A stretch of DNA of 64,000 bases, taken from Corallium rubrum (lineage: Eukaryota > Cnidaria > Anthozoa > Scleralcyonacea > Coralliidae). Position numbers and translations under genes: made by a program. Every line of letters begins with the position of its first letter. The first letter of the stretch is position 1. The stretch lies in the NCBI GenBank assembly GCA_964035015.1, contig OZ035997.1, positions 68,796,067 through 68,860,066 of the forward strand, given 5' to 3'. Shown piece after piece: positions 1 to 12,700 of the stretch. The notes beneath the pieces were generated by a model. The model searched no databases. It was not told where the DNA came from and was given only the letters and a program-made list of their open reading frames with translations.

Positions 1-84
1 TTATTCCTTTTATGCGAGACATTAAAATTCTTGAATCGGTGAGTTGAACAAATATATAGTAATATAGATGTCTAATATATATTA

Positions 85-245
<161 letters not shown>

Positions 246-362
246 ATGCATACACACATACATACATATACACACACATACATACAAGGTCATAACAGGC
301 TTGACTGTGATTAATACAATTTACAAATTTGTCTTTTAATATATACTATACTATATATGTAG

Positions 363-1875
363 GATGCCGGAGTGACAATGAATGTTGATGGTAGAGATAG
401 TATGTTCAGAGGAAGTATTGGTCCATTCTCTGGTGATAATCTTGGATCCCATCTGCTGGGTGGATTTACTGAAAGTTTTAGCTCATTGCGAATATGCAGA
501 GTTTGCATGGCCACAAGTGATGATATACAGCATATGGTATGTGAACTGGATTTTTATATGTATTGTAATTTTTATATGTATTGTAATTAATAAGTGCATG
601 AGCAGGAATGTTTTATCAGGTATATACAAGATTGATATGAAGCAATATAGCTACTAAGTGTTTTATACCAGATAAATTGAACTGTAAGTTTATTACCTTG
701 ATGCAGAAATTTTGAAAATATAAATACCTACCTTCAACTGCACATGCATGTTGCTGCAAATCCCAGCCAAGAAATGCCATGTAAATTAGATAATCATTAA
801 ACATGGATTTCTTGCAGTATGGTTACACTAAAATTGATGTTTAAGTGCTTATATATAACTCTCTACTGTAAGTTCAAGGAAGAAATGTTTCAGCTGCGAA
901 CAAGACAAAGCCATCAAAGGCATTGTGAATTGGTGGAAAATGACCCATCCTTATCAGCTACTTATGGGGTAAAAAGAGCCTCAGTGCTAAATCAGTCATG
1001 TTACTTTCATGTTGTTGATGGCCTTGATCTTGATATCATGCATGACCAACTTGAGGGTGTTCTGCCTTTGGAAACAAAGATGTTATTGCGGAAACTCATT
1101 CAACATGATCATGTCATCACACTCGAGGCCCTAAACGAAAGGATAGCAACATTTGCCTATGGTCCAGCTGATCAAAAGAATAAACCAACTTCTCTAAAGC
1201 AGCAAATTTTTACTTCAGATTCTGCATCGATAAGCCAATCAGGTACTGTATTTACATGTTTATTATATTGTGCATAACAATTTTTCTGCATTTTGATTGG
1301 ATGAGTGGAGTATATAGTTATTTTGTTCATTGCATGTGGTGCAGTACAGTCTGATTATTACCATGCATGATCATGATTTACACCTACTTGTGATCATGAT
1401 ATTTAAAAATTCTTATTTGCACTGGGCTCCATGCACCCATCCTGATGACAGTATGAAATTATAATTTAAAACATGAACATACAATCAGGGTCATAAAATG
1501 TCTTAGTAGCGTATAACACAAAACGGCTATTAAATGCTTCATCTTTTCTCTATAGTCAGCTAATTTTGTCAGTATTTTTTACATTTACACACAATTTGTA
1601 CATTTATGTCTTACAGCAGCACAGATGTGGTGTCTTGCTCGCATACTTCCTTTACTTCTTGGTGATTTAGTTCAATCAAATGAAGAGAGCTGGGATAATT
1701 TGCTGCAACTATTACAAATTGAGGAAGTAGTGTTTGCACCAACAAGTACCACAATACTAGCTGCATATTTGGAAGTTTTGGTAAAAGACTACCTGGAGCA
1801 GTTTGCTAACATTTACAACAGGAGGATTATCCCTAAACAGCATTACATGGTTCACTATCCAAATCAGATTATTAG
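363..1875 (+). CDS. Transposase-like multi-exon gene, copy A (partial, three exons)
   Basis: Three exons fit canonical splice sites: 363-536 (after TATGTAG, before GTATGT), 873-1242 (after CTGTAAG, before GTACTG) and 1617-1875 (after TCTTACAG, before GTATGG). Phases agree (0, then 1, then 2) and the joined frame has no stop. Exon 1 carries SGDNLGSHLLGGF followed by CRVC. Exon 2 carries DLDIMHDQLEGVLPLE. Exon 3 carries MWCLARILPLLLGDLV and IPKQHYMVHYP. I recognise this order from a large uncharacterised multi-copy family in invertebrate genomes. The DIMHD and late histidine-rich motifs recall the TNP2-type transposase of CACTA/EnSpm elements; that link is inference. The 5' exons lie outside the window and no 3' exon is visible; a CACTA element starts 79 bp after the last donor. 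The frame is undamaged, unlike most transposon genes here, so a functional or recently active copy is possible. Confidence 0.7.
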
Positions 1876-1959
1876 GTATGGATGTTGAATTCTGTCCAAC
1901 AGTTAATTGTTTCATATATTAATTTATGGTCAATGTAAGTTTTGTGCATAATTACACTG

Positions 1960-2500
1960 TAAATCTGGCGGTGTTGTGGGAACACCTAACAGGTGTAATG
2001 TTACACGGATTTGGTGTAAAATTAAAGTTAACACCATTCAAGTGTAACTTAACACACCTAACGTGTACTTATACACTGCTCTTGGGTAAGGGTAACACTT
2101 CTTTAGTGTAAAATAGAAAACTGTCTTGTTGACACTTATTGGGGTGTAAATTTACTCAAAATGGTGTAATCTTACCTAAACTCAGTGTAATTTCACACAC
2201 TGTTAAAGTGTGAAAATACACTTGTTGGGTGTAAAAAACACCAACACTAGTGCAGTGTATATTGACGCGGTGTGACATTACACTAACTAAGGTGTGCTAA
2301 TACACTATTTTGGTGTAAATTGCAATGCAAAATTTCAACACCAATAAATGGTAGATTGACACTTCTTTCGTGTAATTTTACACCAGGAAAATGTCATTAC
2401 ACACTGATTTGGTGTGAAAACTGAGTCGTACATTAACACTACTTTAGTGTATAAACACACCAAAAATGGGTAATTTTACACCAGTAATTCTACAACTTGT
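1960..2500. repeat. Left subterminal GTGTAA/TTACAC motif array
   Basis: About 540 bp packed with GGTGTAA, GTGTAAA and TTACACC words in both orientations at roughly 15-30 bp spacing, each with a variable spacer. It mirrors the right-end array of the same element. It is expected to be the transposase or accessory-protein binding zone; this is inference from CACTA elements in general. Confidence 0.85.
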
Positions 2501-3276
2501 TAATGCTTTTAATTTACATTCTCGTGAATTGTTTACGCTAGGCCCAATGGCGTATTGTGTCATGCAAAGTAAACACAACATCAAAGTGAAATTTTCTGGT
2601 TAAATTTCTGCTTAAAGTTAAATTTTCTGGCAGCAACCAGGTTAAAATACTAATAGTATAAGTCCCTTACGAAAAAATTCTATAGGATCCATAGGAATTC
2701 CTATAGCAATAAACTTTTCTAGTAAGTAAAAATTTATTATTTTATAAAAAAATATACACTAAGTCATAATACGTAACCAGTATAAGGTATTCATCGGTCA
2801 TCATCGCGAAAGCGTGCATAAAAGCCGGCCGCGCTGAGCAATTAAGTAGACTATATACAAAATCAAGCCGTTGTCTGATTCTAGTATAAATGTGAGAGTT
2901 CTAAAAAAATAAATGCCCACAAGTTGTTTGAAACTCCTTTACTTCATCGTTTTAGGCTTTTAGCAATAAATTTTATTTGCCAGTATATATTTTTTCAAAC
3001 ATACCCATGATGCCATGCCCGACTGGAAGCTAGCGCCAGCGTTGCATTGCGGGATAGCGTCGTTTCGATAGCGTTGGTTCGTGGTCGTGATGGTTTGTGT
3101 AAATTCTTGGCGGGTGGGCATCAAATTAACTATTTTAAAGTATTCACCGGCATTTTAAATTGTTTGTGAGTTAGCTGGATAAGTTAATAATCAGTTATTT
3201 TCACCCAAAAGTGAAGTGGGCCGTGTTTGGATTCGAAGATTTGCCACTGATGCGAAGTTAACAGACAACAATCAAC

Positions 3277-5023
3277 ATGGATGATGGATATACTCATAGT
3301 GATATATTATATATACACTGTATGGGGAAGACGAAAGTCTGTTCAACATCGACTGGTTTTTATCGACATGGACCTGGCGACAGGCTGACTGAACTGTCCG
3401 ATATTGAGAGGTATAAGTCTTAATTTATTAACTTATAACAAGTGTTATAATTTTGCTGTTTTCTTAACAAACCTAAATTTGTTGACTCAGTGACTGAAAA
3501 TTTTACTTTTAGAATATAAATGACTATCCCTGATACTTGGGCACCTTTCTCATTTCAACCTGGGTTGGGGTTTCAAATGTGAAAATTTAAGAAACAATGA
3601 TTTATACAAATAATTCACTATTTACAAATAATGAGTTTAGTTGAGCTAAACAGTCTATGGACTGGAATAATTGATGTGGAACAGTAAACTCAGATGGGGA
3701 GACTAATGGTATATGTGCTACTCTGAGCGATGAACCATACTTAGTGATAGAGGAAAACTATATTCGACCAAGGCTTTCAGATTCAAACTGGCAACTTTAA
3801 TTTATTAGTCTGACACTCCACTGACTGAGCTGACTGTACCTGTACTTGCTCAAGTTGGGAGCAGGTTGTGAGATGATGGCACTTATATTTAATATTTAAA
3901 ATTCAAATCTGGTTTCTTCCATATTGAGAGACTTAACTCTTCATCTAGTTATGTTGTTGGAATAAATAGCTGTATTGTGGGACAGCAAACGCAGGTGGCA
4001 AATAATGATGTTCACTAGGTACCACGAATGACGAACAATTACTGGGTAACTGGAGAAAAAGCTTTACTCAACTGTGGCTGGGATTTGAAGCTGTGGCCTT
4101 CAGTTTACTAAAGGATTATTTAGTAAATAATCCAGTGATTGTTTATAAATAATTTCAGAATGATTTGATTAATAAGTAATCCAGATTTAAAATTTACTTC
4201 TAAATTTTTGGCTTCACCAATTTGATGTTCAGTTTAGTTTGTTTCTCTGAGTTGCGGGTGGAATGAGATGGGCTAGTGGGTAGAGTGGATTAATTACTAT
4301 ATAATCTATGGTTTATTCAAGCAATACATGGATTAATTCTTTGAAAGTTTTCATGGCAATAATGTAATATAAATAAGTTTTGTGGAAACACCACATAAAA
4401 TATTTCTTTGCTAAGCTTTGCTCTGATGAAGGCCTGAGTCAACAGGCCGAAAGCTTAGCAAAGAAATATTTTACGTGGTGTTTCCACAAAACTTATTTAT
4501 AATACATGGATTATTTATGAAGTAATCAAATTATCCTGATTTAATCATATTATTTACAAACCATTCCTGGGTTATTTACTACATATTTAATGGTTATTTT
4601 CATCCTTGGAAATTATTTACAAACATTCCCTTGAAACAAATAATGTATGGATTATTTAATTGTTTTTTAAATAATCCATTAGATTGTTTAGCTCGTATAA
4701 ATACATTTCTAAATAATGAATTTAGATAAATAATACCTAAAATTAAGCCTAAAATTAAGACATTATTGCCAGTCATATAATCATTTTTTTAAATTTGGCA
4801 CCCAAGTATTTCAACTTTGAAGCTCAGGTTTTCATTCAAGTAATTTTAAATTAAGCTTCCTTGTACAATGATTTTTAACTTTAGCATATAAAATACTGTC
4901 TAAGATTTTAAATTATTACATTGTTGAGCACAAGGCTTTCCAATTACTGGCAGTAGTAATTCATTATGTCCACACACTTTGTATTGCAGGACTAATAATG
5001 AAAAGATTTTACCTGGTGATTGA
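3277..5023 (+). CDS. Possible small two-exon ORF inside the CACTA element (55 aa)
   Basis: An ATG at 3277 opens 3277-3410, which reads MDDGYTHSDILYIHCMGK and ends in GAG AG followed by GTATAAGT, a good donor. A good acceptor, TGTATTGCAG, precedes 4990, and the joined frame then runs TNNEKILPGD to a TGA at 5021-5023. The 134-bp exon lies downstream of the GC-richer patch, and both splice signals are plausible. The product would be only 55 residues with no family I recognise. It could be a remnant of an internal gene, a captured host exon, or chance. Low confidence. Confidence 0.25.
4369..4501. repeat. Foldback (palindrome) with ~55-bp arms
   Basis: ATAAATAAGTTTTGTGGAAA on the left is mirrored by TTTCCACAAAACTTATTTAT on the right, with near-complete pairing in between (AAATATTTCTTTGCTAAGCTT against its inverse). 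The loop contains CTGATGAAGGCCTGAGTC. A related word, GACTCAGGCCTTCATCAGAG, recurs inverted at about 39823-39843, so this belongs to a dispersed family. Confidence 0.9.
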
Positions 5024-5459
5024 CAAAGAAATCCAGAACAATATCAAAGCAAAGTTGAATAACATTGAAAAATGCCATAAGTTGAAAAAAATAATTAACT
5101 ATTGTAAATAGCTAGTTACTGTATTCCACTACTGCAATTTTTTTTATTTGTAATTCTTCTGAATTTGTTTTGGTTTTTTTTCTTATTATGGGTCAACTAA
5201 GAACATAGGCAGTTATCTGAAAAATGCAAATATTTATTAAAAGTCCCCACTAAGGTTTTAATTTTTGTGAATGAACTTTTTCAATGAGTTTTTACTAAAT
5301 AGTTTAATGTAACCACAATAGTGATTTCTTATTGTAAATTTTAGTTGTACAACATTGTTAATTTTCAACTAGTAATAAAAGCAGTTAACCTTTTTATACT
5401 ACTGTACTTTTTAATGTTTTTGTCCATTGTAGGTACTATACTTTTACTCCCTGTCAGTT

Positions 5460-6152
5460 AAACAATTAAGTGTATTAAGTTTACTCTCCAAGTGTAAATT
5501 TACACCAAGATGGTGTCCACACAGCTGCCAGCTATTTCACACTCATACAGTGTAAAAGAACATGTTTTGGTGTAAGTTTACTCTCCAAGTGTAAAGTTAC
5601 ACCAAGATGGTGTCCACACAGCCGCAAGCTAATTTACACTGTATTAGTGTAAAAGAACATGTTTTGGTGCAAGTTTACTCTCCAAGTGTAAATTTACACC
5701 AAGATGGTGTCCACACAGCTGCAAGCTAATTTACACTGTATTGGTTTAAAAGAACATGTTTTGGTGTAAGTTTACTCTCCAAGTGTAAATTTACACCAAG
5801 ATGGTGTCCACACAGCTGCAAGCTAATTTACGCTGTATTGGTGTAAAAGAACATGTTTTGGTGTAAGATTACTCTCCAAGTGTAAATTCACACCAAGATG
5901 GTGTCCACACAGCTGCAAGCTATTTTACACCAATACAGTGTAAAGACACACCTCTAGTGTAATTTTACACGGTTGAAAGGTTAGATTACACCAGTTTTTG
6001 GTGTAGTTTTACACCAACTTATAGTCAATTTACCCTTTCGGCAGTGTAACATTACACCAGTTTTGGTGTTAGTTTACACCTTTTTGGTGTCCCCACAGCT
6101 GCAAGAATTTACACCGATTTTGGTGTTGTGGCAACACTCCCAGATTTACAGT
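5460..6152. repeat. Right subterminal GTGTAA/TTACAC motif array
   Basis: The array includes the 97-bp repeats and then a denser stretch, 5940-6130, of single motifs (TTACACCAGTTTTGGTGT-like words). It runs up to the right terminal inverted repeat and is the counterpart of 1960-2500. Confidence 0.85.
5477..5961 (+). repeat. Five 97-bp tandem repeats in the right subterminal region
   Basis: Units begin AAGTTTACTCTCCAAGTGTA at 5477, 5574, 5671, 5768 and 5865, an exact 97-bp period. Each holds TTACACCAAGATGGTGTCC and CATGTTTTGGTG, so every unit carries several GTGTAA motifs. The repeats amplify the motif array of the CACTA element toward its right end. Confidence 0.95.
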
Positions 6153-6154
6153 GA

Positions 6155-6970
6155 AGACAAGACACAAGACACAAGACACAAGACACAAGACACAAGACAC
6201 AAGACACAAGACACAAGACACAAGACACAAGACACAAGACACAAGACACAAGACACAAGACACAAGACACAAGACACAAGACACAAGACACAAGACACAA
6301 GACACAAGACACAAGACACAAGACACAAGACACAAGACACAAGACACAAGACACAAGACACAAGACACAAGACACAAGACACAAGACACAAGACACAAGA
6401 CACAAGACACAAGACACAAGACACAAGACACAAGACACAAGACACAAGACACAAGACACAAGACACAAGACACAAGACACAAGACACAAGACACAAGACA
6501 CAAGACACAAGACACAAGACACAAGACACAAGACACAAGACACAAGACACAAGACACAAGACACAAGACACAAGACACAAGACACAAGACACAAGACACA
6601 AGACAAGATACAAGACACAAGACACAAGACACAAGACACAAGACACAAGACACAAGACACAAGACACAAGACACAAGACACAAGACACAAGACACAAGAC
6701 ACAAGACACAAGACACAAGACACAAGACACAAGACACAAGACACAAGACACAAGACACAAGACACAAGACACAAGACACAAGACACAAGACACAAGACAC
6801 AAGACACAAGACACAAGACACAAGACACAAGACACAAGACACAAGACACAAGACACAAGACACAAGACACAAGACACAAGACACAAGACACAAGACACAA
6901 GACACAAGACAAGATACAAGACACAAGACACAAGACACAAGACACAAGACACAAGACACAAGACACAAGA
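6155..6970. repeat. (ACACAAG)n heptanucleotide array
   Basis: A near-perfect 7-bp array starting directly at the CACTA right boundary. It has two single interruptions with an ACAAGACAAGAT core, near 6600 and 6908. It is open in five of six frames for about 390-420 codons (TRHKTQD or VLCLVSC), an artefact of a unit lacking stop triplets. Confidence 0.98.
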
Positions 6971-7306
6971 CAAGATACAAGACAAGATACAAGACAAGAT
7001 ACAAGACAAGATACAAGACAAGATACAAGACAAGATACAAGACAAGATACAAGACAAGATACAAGACAAGATACAAGACAAGATACAAGACAAGATACAA
7101 GACAAGATACAAGACAAGATACAAGACAAGATACAAGACAAGATACAAGACAAGATACAAGACAAGATACAAGACAAGATGCAAGACAAGATGCAAGACA
7201 AGATGCAAGACAAGATGCAAGACAAGATGCAAGACAAGATGCAAGACAAGATGCAAGACAAGATGCAAGACAAGACAAGATGCAAGACAAGATGCAAGAC
7301 AAGACA
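6970..7306. repeat. 12-bp arrays (ACAAGACAAGAT)n then (GCAAGACAAGAT)n
   Basis: The heptamer array passes into about 17 copies of a 12-bp unit, then at about 7180 into about ten copies of the same unit with one A-to-G change, with one shortened unit near 7270. Confidence 0.97.
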
Positions 7307-8275
7307 ATATATAGATATCATCTATTTATAAATAGGTATAGGATATAACAGTGCATAATATAGATATAATTGTTGTTTTCTACTTACTTGTCTATACTTG
7401 TAAATATCTTTCTGTCTCTATATCTTTTCGGTCATCTATATACATGTATAGTTAAACTCTGGCCTAGAAATAACACATGAAAATTGATGATAAAAAATAA
7501 ATATACTTGCAAATTTACAATGCAGTAATTCGAATAAATCCAAATTACAATGCAAATGCATAACAATACCTGAGATGTAAATTAGGCAAAGTGAGGCAAC
7601 CTGCAAGGTAAGTGCCAAGGCAAAGTGAGGTAAGACAAAACAATTAAGGCAAGAGAAGGGAAGGCAGTCCTTTAAAACTGTAAAATGTTTTACCAAATAC
7701 CAGACACTGTCAGATAGCAAAATTTTATGGGATACTGCCTACAGGGCACCAATACCCAGATCTGGCACATCTCTAAAAACTTTACAATACTTATACAGAA
7801 CAACATTATATAAATATCATCTTTAATAATTTATAAATAAGCCACATTAAAAATAAACATATTTTTCTACTTACTTATTAAATAGTTAGTAGAATAAAAT
7901 TATATCTTTCTGTCTTTTTGTTTGGTTTTCTAGATTATACTCAAGCCTAAAAAATACATGAAAATTTAAGATATTGAAATAGATAGACTTGCAAAGTTAC
8001 AGTAATATTTTCAAAATATTGTATTTCAATGCAATGGACTCCAATACAATTAATGCATGTAATACAATGCAATGTAATGCAAAACAATGCAAAACAATGC
8101 AACGCAACACAATGCAATGTGACACAGTCCTCATTACAATGCAATAAATGTTAATACACTGCAAAACTATACAATACAAGACTTTACAACACTCCAATAC
8201 AATACAATATGCAATAACAATACAAAAACAGTACAGTGCAGTGTAGTACATTACAGTGCAGTGCAATACAGTACA
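7307..8275. other. AT-rich spacer with two copies of block X and degenerate pentamers
   Basis: No coding signal. Two diverged copies of an AT-rich block occur at about 7310-7490 and 7795-7995, recognisable by ATATCATCT, TTTCTACTTACTTGTC, ATATCTTTCTGTCT and CTCTGGCC-like words. From about 8030 to 8275 the sequence is a degenerate mix of pentamers such as AATGC, AAAAC and TACAG. Confidence 0.7.
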
Positions 8276-8521
8276 TATATCTTATTAGATGTTTTGGTGT
8301 GTAGTATCGCTGTATATTTTTACTCGTTTGTATTTTGACGAGCCTGCGTATCACTGTATAGTTTTTCTCGTTTATATTTTGACGAGCCCGCAGGCTCATC
8401 AAAATACAAACAATGAATAAAAATATACAGCGATACTACACACCAAAAAAGGGCGAGTCAAAATACAAACAACGAGTAAAAATATACAGCAATACTACAC
8501 ACCAAAACATCTAACAAGATA
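8276..8521. repeat. Foldback element (block Y, copy 1)
   Basis: Starts ATCTTATTAGATGTTTTGGT and ends with its inverse, ACCAAAACATCTAACAAGAT. The arms repeat GTGTAGTATCGCTGTATATT and CAAAATACAAACAACGAG. The centre contains additional partial inverted copies, so this one is expanded relative to copy 2. Confidence 0.88.
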
Positions 8522-8768
8522 TTTACTATACAACTGCTCTGATAAACAAATTTTTATGGAAAAAGAAAACTCTAAAAAGGCCGGAGAAGTGGTGTGACTT
8601 GCACCAGGACAAAATAATAAGCATACATGAAGTAGTCTCCCGTGTGATAACTTTCATTTGCTAACAATCCAAATAACCAGTGCAAATACCTAACTATGCA
8701 AATATCACTGTATATTTGCACTAATTTTTAGCGTTATTTGGACAGTTTTTAATGCAGTTGTATAATAA
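8522..8768. repeat. MITE-like block Z, copy 1
   Basis: Bounded by TATACAACTGC on the left and GCAGTTGTATAA on the right, which are inverted. It contains CAAATTTTTATGGAAAAAG and TGACTTGCACCAGGAC, both shared with the second copy. Confidence 0.75.
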
Positions 8769-8769
8769 A

Positions 8770-8970
8770 GTACAGTACAGTACAGTATACAGTACAGTAT
8801 ACAGTACAGTATACAGTACAGTATACAGTACAGTATACAGTACAGTACAGTACAGTACAGTACAGTACAGTACAGTACAGTACAGTATACAGTACAGTAC
8901 AGTACAGTACAGTACAGTACAGTACAGTACAGTACAGTACAGTACAGTACAGTACAGTACAGTACAGTAC
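8770..8970. repeat. (ACAGTACAGTAT)n then (TACAG)n array
   Basis: A few 12-bp units made of two ACAGT pentamers plus AT are followed by a pure TACAG pentamer array. This is the same two-pentamers-plus-AT design as the ACAAGACAAGAT unit at 6970. Confidence 0.95.
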
Positions 8971-8994
8971 AAATACAGTGCAGTGCAGTACTAG

Positions 8995-9292
8995 TAAAGT
9001 ATTAATTAGTACAATATTATAAAAATTATTTATTCAATTATAAATAGGTATTAAATATAGGTATGAGACAAACAACACTTAAAAGAAAAATGTTTGAAAA
9101 GTTACAATATAATACAATACTACAATGCAATGCATTGCATTGCACTGCATTAAGCAATGCAATACGCAATACAATACTATAAAATGCAATGCCATGCCAT
9201 GCCATGCCATACCATACCATATACCATACCACACCACACCACACCACACCACACCACACACTACAATACAATACAATACAATACAATACTTA
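8995..9292. repeat. Block X copy followed by ATGCC / ATACC / ACACC pentamer arrays
   Basis: An AT-rich block (about 9000-9110) is followed by short arrays of different pentamers: TACAATG mixtures, ATGCC x4, ATACC, ACACC x6 and AATAC x5. Confidence 0.85.
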
Positions 9293-9329
9293 TATCTTAT
9301 TAGATGTTTTGGTGTGTAGTATCGCTGTA

Positions 9330-9365
<36 letters not shown>

Positions 9366-9435
9366 CAGGGCGAGTCAAAATACAAAGAACGAGTAAAAAT
9401 ATACAGCGATACTACACACCAAAACATCTTATAAG
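9293..9435. repeat. Foldback element (block Y, copy 2)
   Basis: A compact palindrome of about 65-bp arms from TATCTTATTAGATGTTTTGG to CCAAAACATCTTATAAGAGA, the same family as 8276-8521. The arms match closely through GTGTAGTATCGCTGTATATT. Confidence 0.92.
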
Positions 9436-9710
9436 AGATTTATTATACAACTGCTTTGATCAACAAATTTTTATGGAAAAAGAAAACTCTAAAAAAGCCA
9501 GAGAAGTAGCGTGACTTGCACCAGGACAAAACCAAGACAAAATAATAAGCATACATGAAGTAGTTCCCAACTGATAAATTTGATTGGCTAACAAAATCTG
9601 TCAAACCGGTTTTCTACAAGTTTTCTACTATCCAAATAACTAACTATCCAAATATCGCTGTATATTTGTACTCATTTTTAGCGTTATTTGGACAGTTTTT
9701 AATGCAGTTG
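9436..9710. repeat. MITE-like block Z, copy 2
   Basis: Bounded by TATACAACTGC and GCAGTTGTACAA. It is very similar to 8522-8768 but longer in the middle. The pentamer array starts at its right edge. Confidence 0.75.
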
Positions 9711-12700
9711 TACAATACAATACAATACAGTACAATACAATACAATACAATACAATACAATACAATACAATACAATACAATACAATACAATACAATACAA
9801 TACAATACAATACAATACAATACAATACAATACAATACAATACAATACAATACAATACAATACAATACAATACAATACAATACAATACAATACAATACAA
9901 TACAATACAATACAATACAATACAATACAATACAATACAATACAATACAATACAATACAATACAATACAATACAATACAATACAATACAATACAATACAA
10001 TACAATACAATACAATACAATACAATACAATACAATACAATACAATACAATACAATACAATACAATACAATACAATACAATACAATACAATACAATACAA
10101 TACAATACAATACAATACAATACAATACAATACAATACAATACAATACAATACAATACAATACAATACAATACAATACAATACAATACAATACAATACAA
10201 TACAATACAATACAATACAATACAATACAATACAATACAATACAATACAATACAATACAATACAATACAATACAATACAATACAATACAATACAATACAA
10301 TACAATACAATACAATACAATACAATACAATACAATACAATACAATACAATACAATACAATACAATACAATACAATACAATACAATACAATACAATACAA
10401 TACAATACAATACAATACAATACAATACAATACAATACAATACAATACAATACAATACAATACAATACAATACAATACAATACAATACAATACAATACAA
10501 TACAATACAATACAATACAATACAATACAATACAATACAATACAATACAATACAATACAATACAATACAATACAATACAATACAATACAATACAATACAA
10601 TACAATACAATACAATACAATACAATACAATACAATACAATACAATACAATACAATACAATACAATACAATACAATACAATACAATACAATACAATACAA
10701 TACAATACAATACAATACAATACAATACAATACAATACAATACAATACAATACAATACAATACAATACAATACAATACAATACAATACAATACAATACAA
10801 TACAATACAATACAATACAATACAATACAATACAATACAATACAATACAATACAATACAATACAATACAATACAATACAATACAATACAATACAATACAA
10901 TACAATACAATACAATACAATACAATACAATACAATACAATACAATACAATACAATACAATACAATACAATACAATACAATACAATACAATACAATACAA
11001 TACAATACAATACAATACAATACAATACAATACAATACAATACAATACAATACAATACAATACAATACAATACAATACAATACAATACAATACAATACAA
11101 TACAATACAATACAATACAATACAATACAATACAATACAATACAATACAATACAATATAATATAATATAATACAATACAATACAATATAATATAATACAA
11201 TACAATACAATACAATACAATACAATACAATACAATACAATACAATACAATACAATACAATACAATACAATACAATACAATACAATACAATACAATACAA
11301 TACAATACAATACAATACAATACAATACAATACAATACAATACAATACAATACAATACAATACAATACAATACAATACAATACAATACAATACAATACAA
11401 TACAATACAATACAATACAATACAATACAATACAATACAATACAATACAATACAATACAATACAATACAATACAATACAATACAATACAATACAATACAA
11501 TACAATACAATACAATACAATACAATACAATACAATACAATACAATACCCCCCCCCCCCCCCAATACAATACAATACAATACAATACAATACAATACAAT
11601 ACAATACAATACAATACAATACAATACAATACAATACAATACAATACAATACAATACAATACAATACAATACAATACAATACAATACAATACAATACAAT
11701 ACAATACAATACAATACAATACAATACAATACAATACAATACAATACAATACAATACAATACAATACAATACAATACAATACAATACAATACAATACAAT
11801 ACAATACAATACAATACAATACAATACAATACAATACAATACAATACAATACAATACAATACAATACAATACAATACAATACAATACAATACAATACAAT
11901 ACAATACAATACAATACAATACAATACAATACAATACAATACAATACAATACAATACAATACAATACAATACAATACAATACAATACAATACAATACAAT
12001 ACAATACAATACAATACAATACAATACAATACAATACAATACAATACAATACAATACAATACAATACAATACAATACAATACAATACAATACAATACAAT
12101 ACAATACAATACAATACAATACAATACAATACAATACAATACAATACAATACAATACAATACGATGCAATACAATACAATACAATACAATACAATACAAT
12201 ACAATACAATACAATACAATACAATATAATATAATATAATACAATACAATACAATACAATACAATACAATACAATACAATACAATACAATACAATACAAT
12301 ACAATACAATACAATACAATACAATACAATACAATACAATACAATACAATACAATACAATACAATACAATACAATACAATACAATACAATACAATACAAT
12401 ACAATACAATACAATACAATACAATACAATACAATACAATACAATACAATACAATACAATACAATACAATACAATACAATACAATACAATACAATACAAT
12501 ACAATACAATACAATACAATACAATACAATACAATACAATACAATACAATACAATACAATACAATACAATACAATACAATACAATACAATACAATACAAT
12601 ACAATACAATACAATACAATACAATACAATACAATACAATACAATACAATACAATACAATACAATACAATACAATACAATACAATACAATACAATACAAT

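Larger units (their letters stand above)
2501..5460. other. Interior of the CACTA-type element, mostly noncoding
   Basis: AT-rich sequence without a long reading frame. A slightly GC-richer patch at about 2810-3240 precedes the small two-exon ORF described separately. There is a foldback at 4369-4501. The stretch 4505-4760 contains many diverged TAAATAATCC / GGATTATTTA words. Apart from these I see nothing I can name. Confidence 0.6.
1955..6153. mobile_element. Complete CACTA/EnSpm-type element (nonautonomous)
   Basis: The left end reads CACTGTAAATCTGG at 1955 and the right end is its exact inverse, CCAGATTTACAGTG, ending at 6153. Inside both ends lie dense arrays of short GTGTAA/TTACAC motifs, the subterminal repeat layout known for CACTA elements, where such motifs are bound by element-encoded proteins. 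The 4.2-kb body has no long ORF, so it is probably moved in trans. No clean 3-bp target duplication is seen: TTA is on the left, while the right flank is the start of the ACAAG-type microsatellite, which may have overwritten it. Confidence 0.85.

Noticed and set aside
6063-7331. ORFs of ~390-420 codons on both strands (TRHKTQD, VLCLVSC)
   Set aside because: Produced by ACACAAG and 12-bp arrays without stop triplets; no complexity or composition of a real protein.
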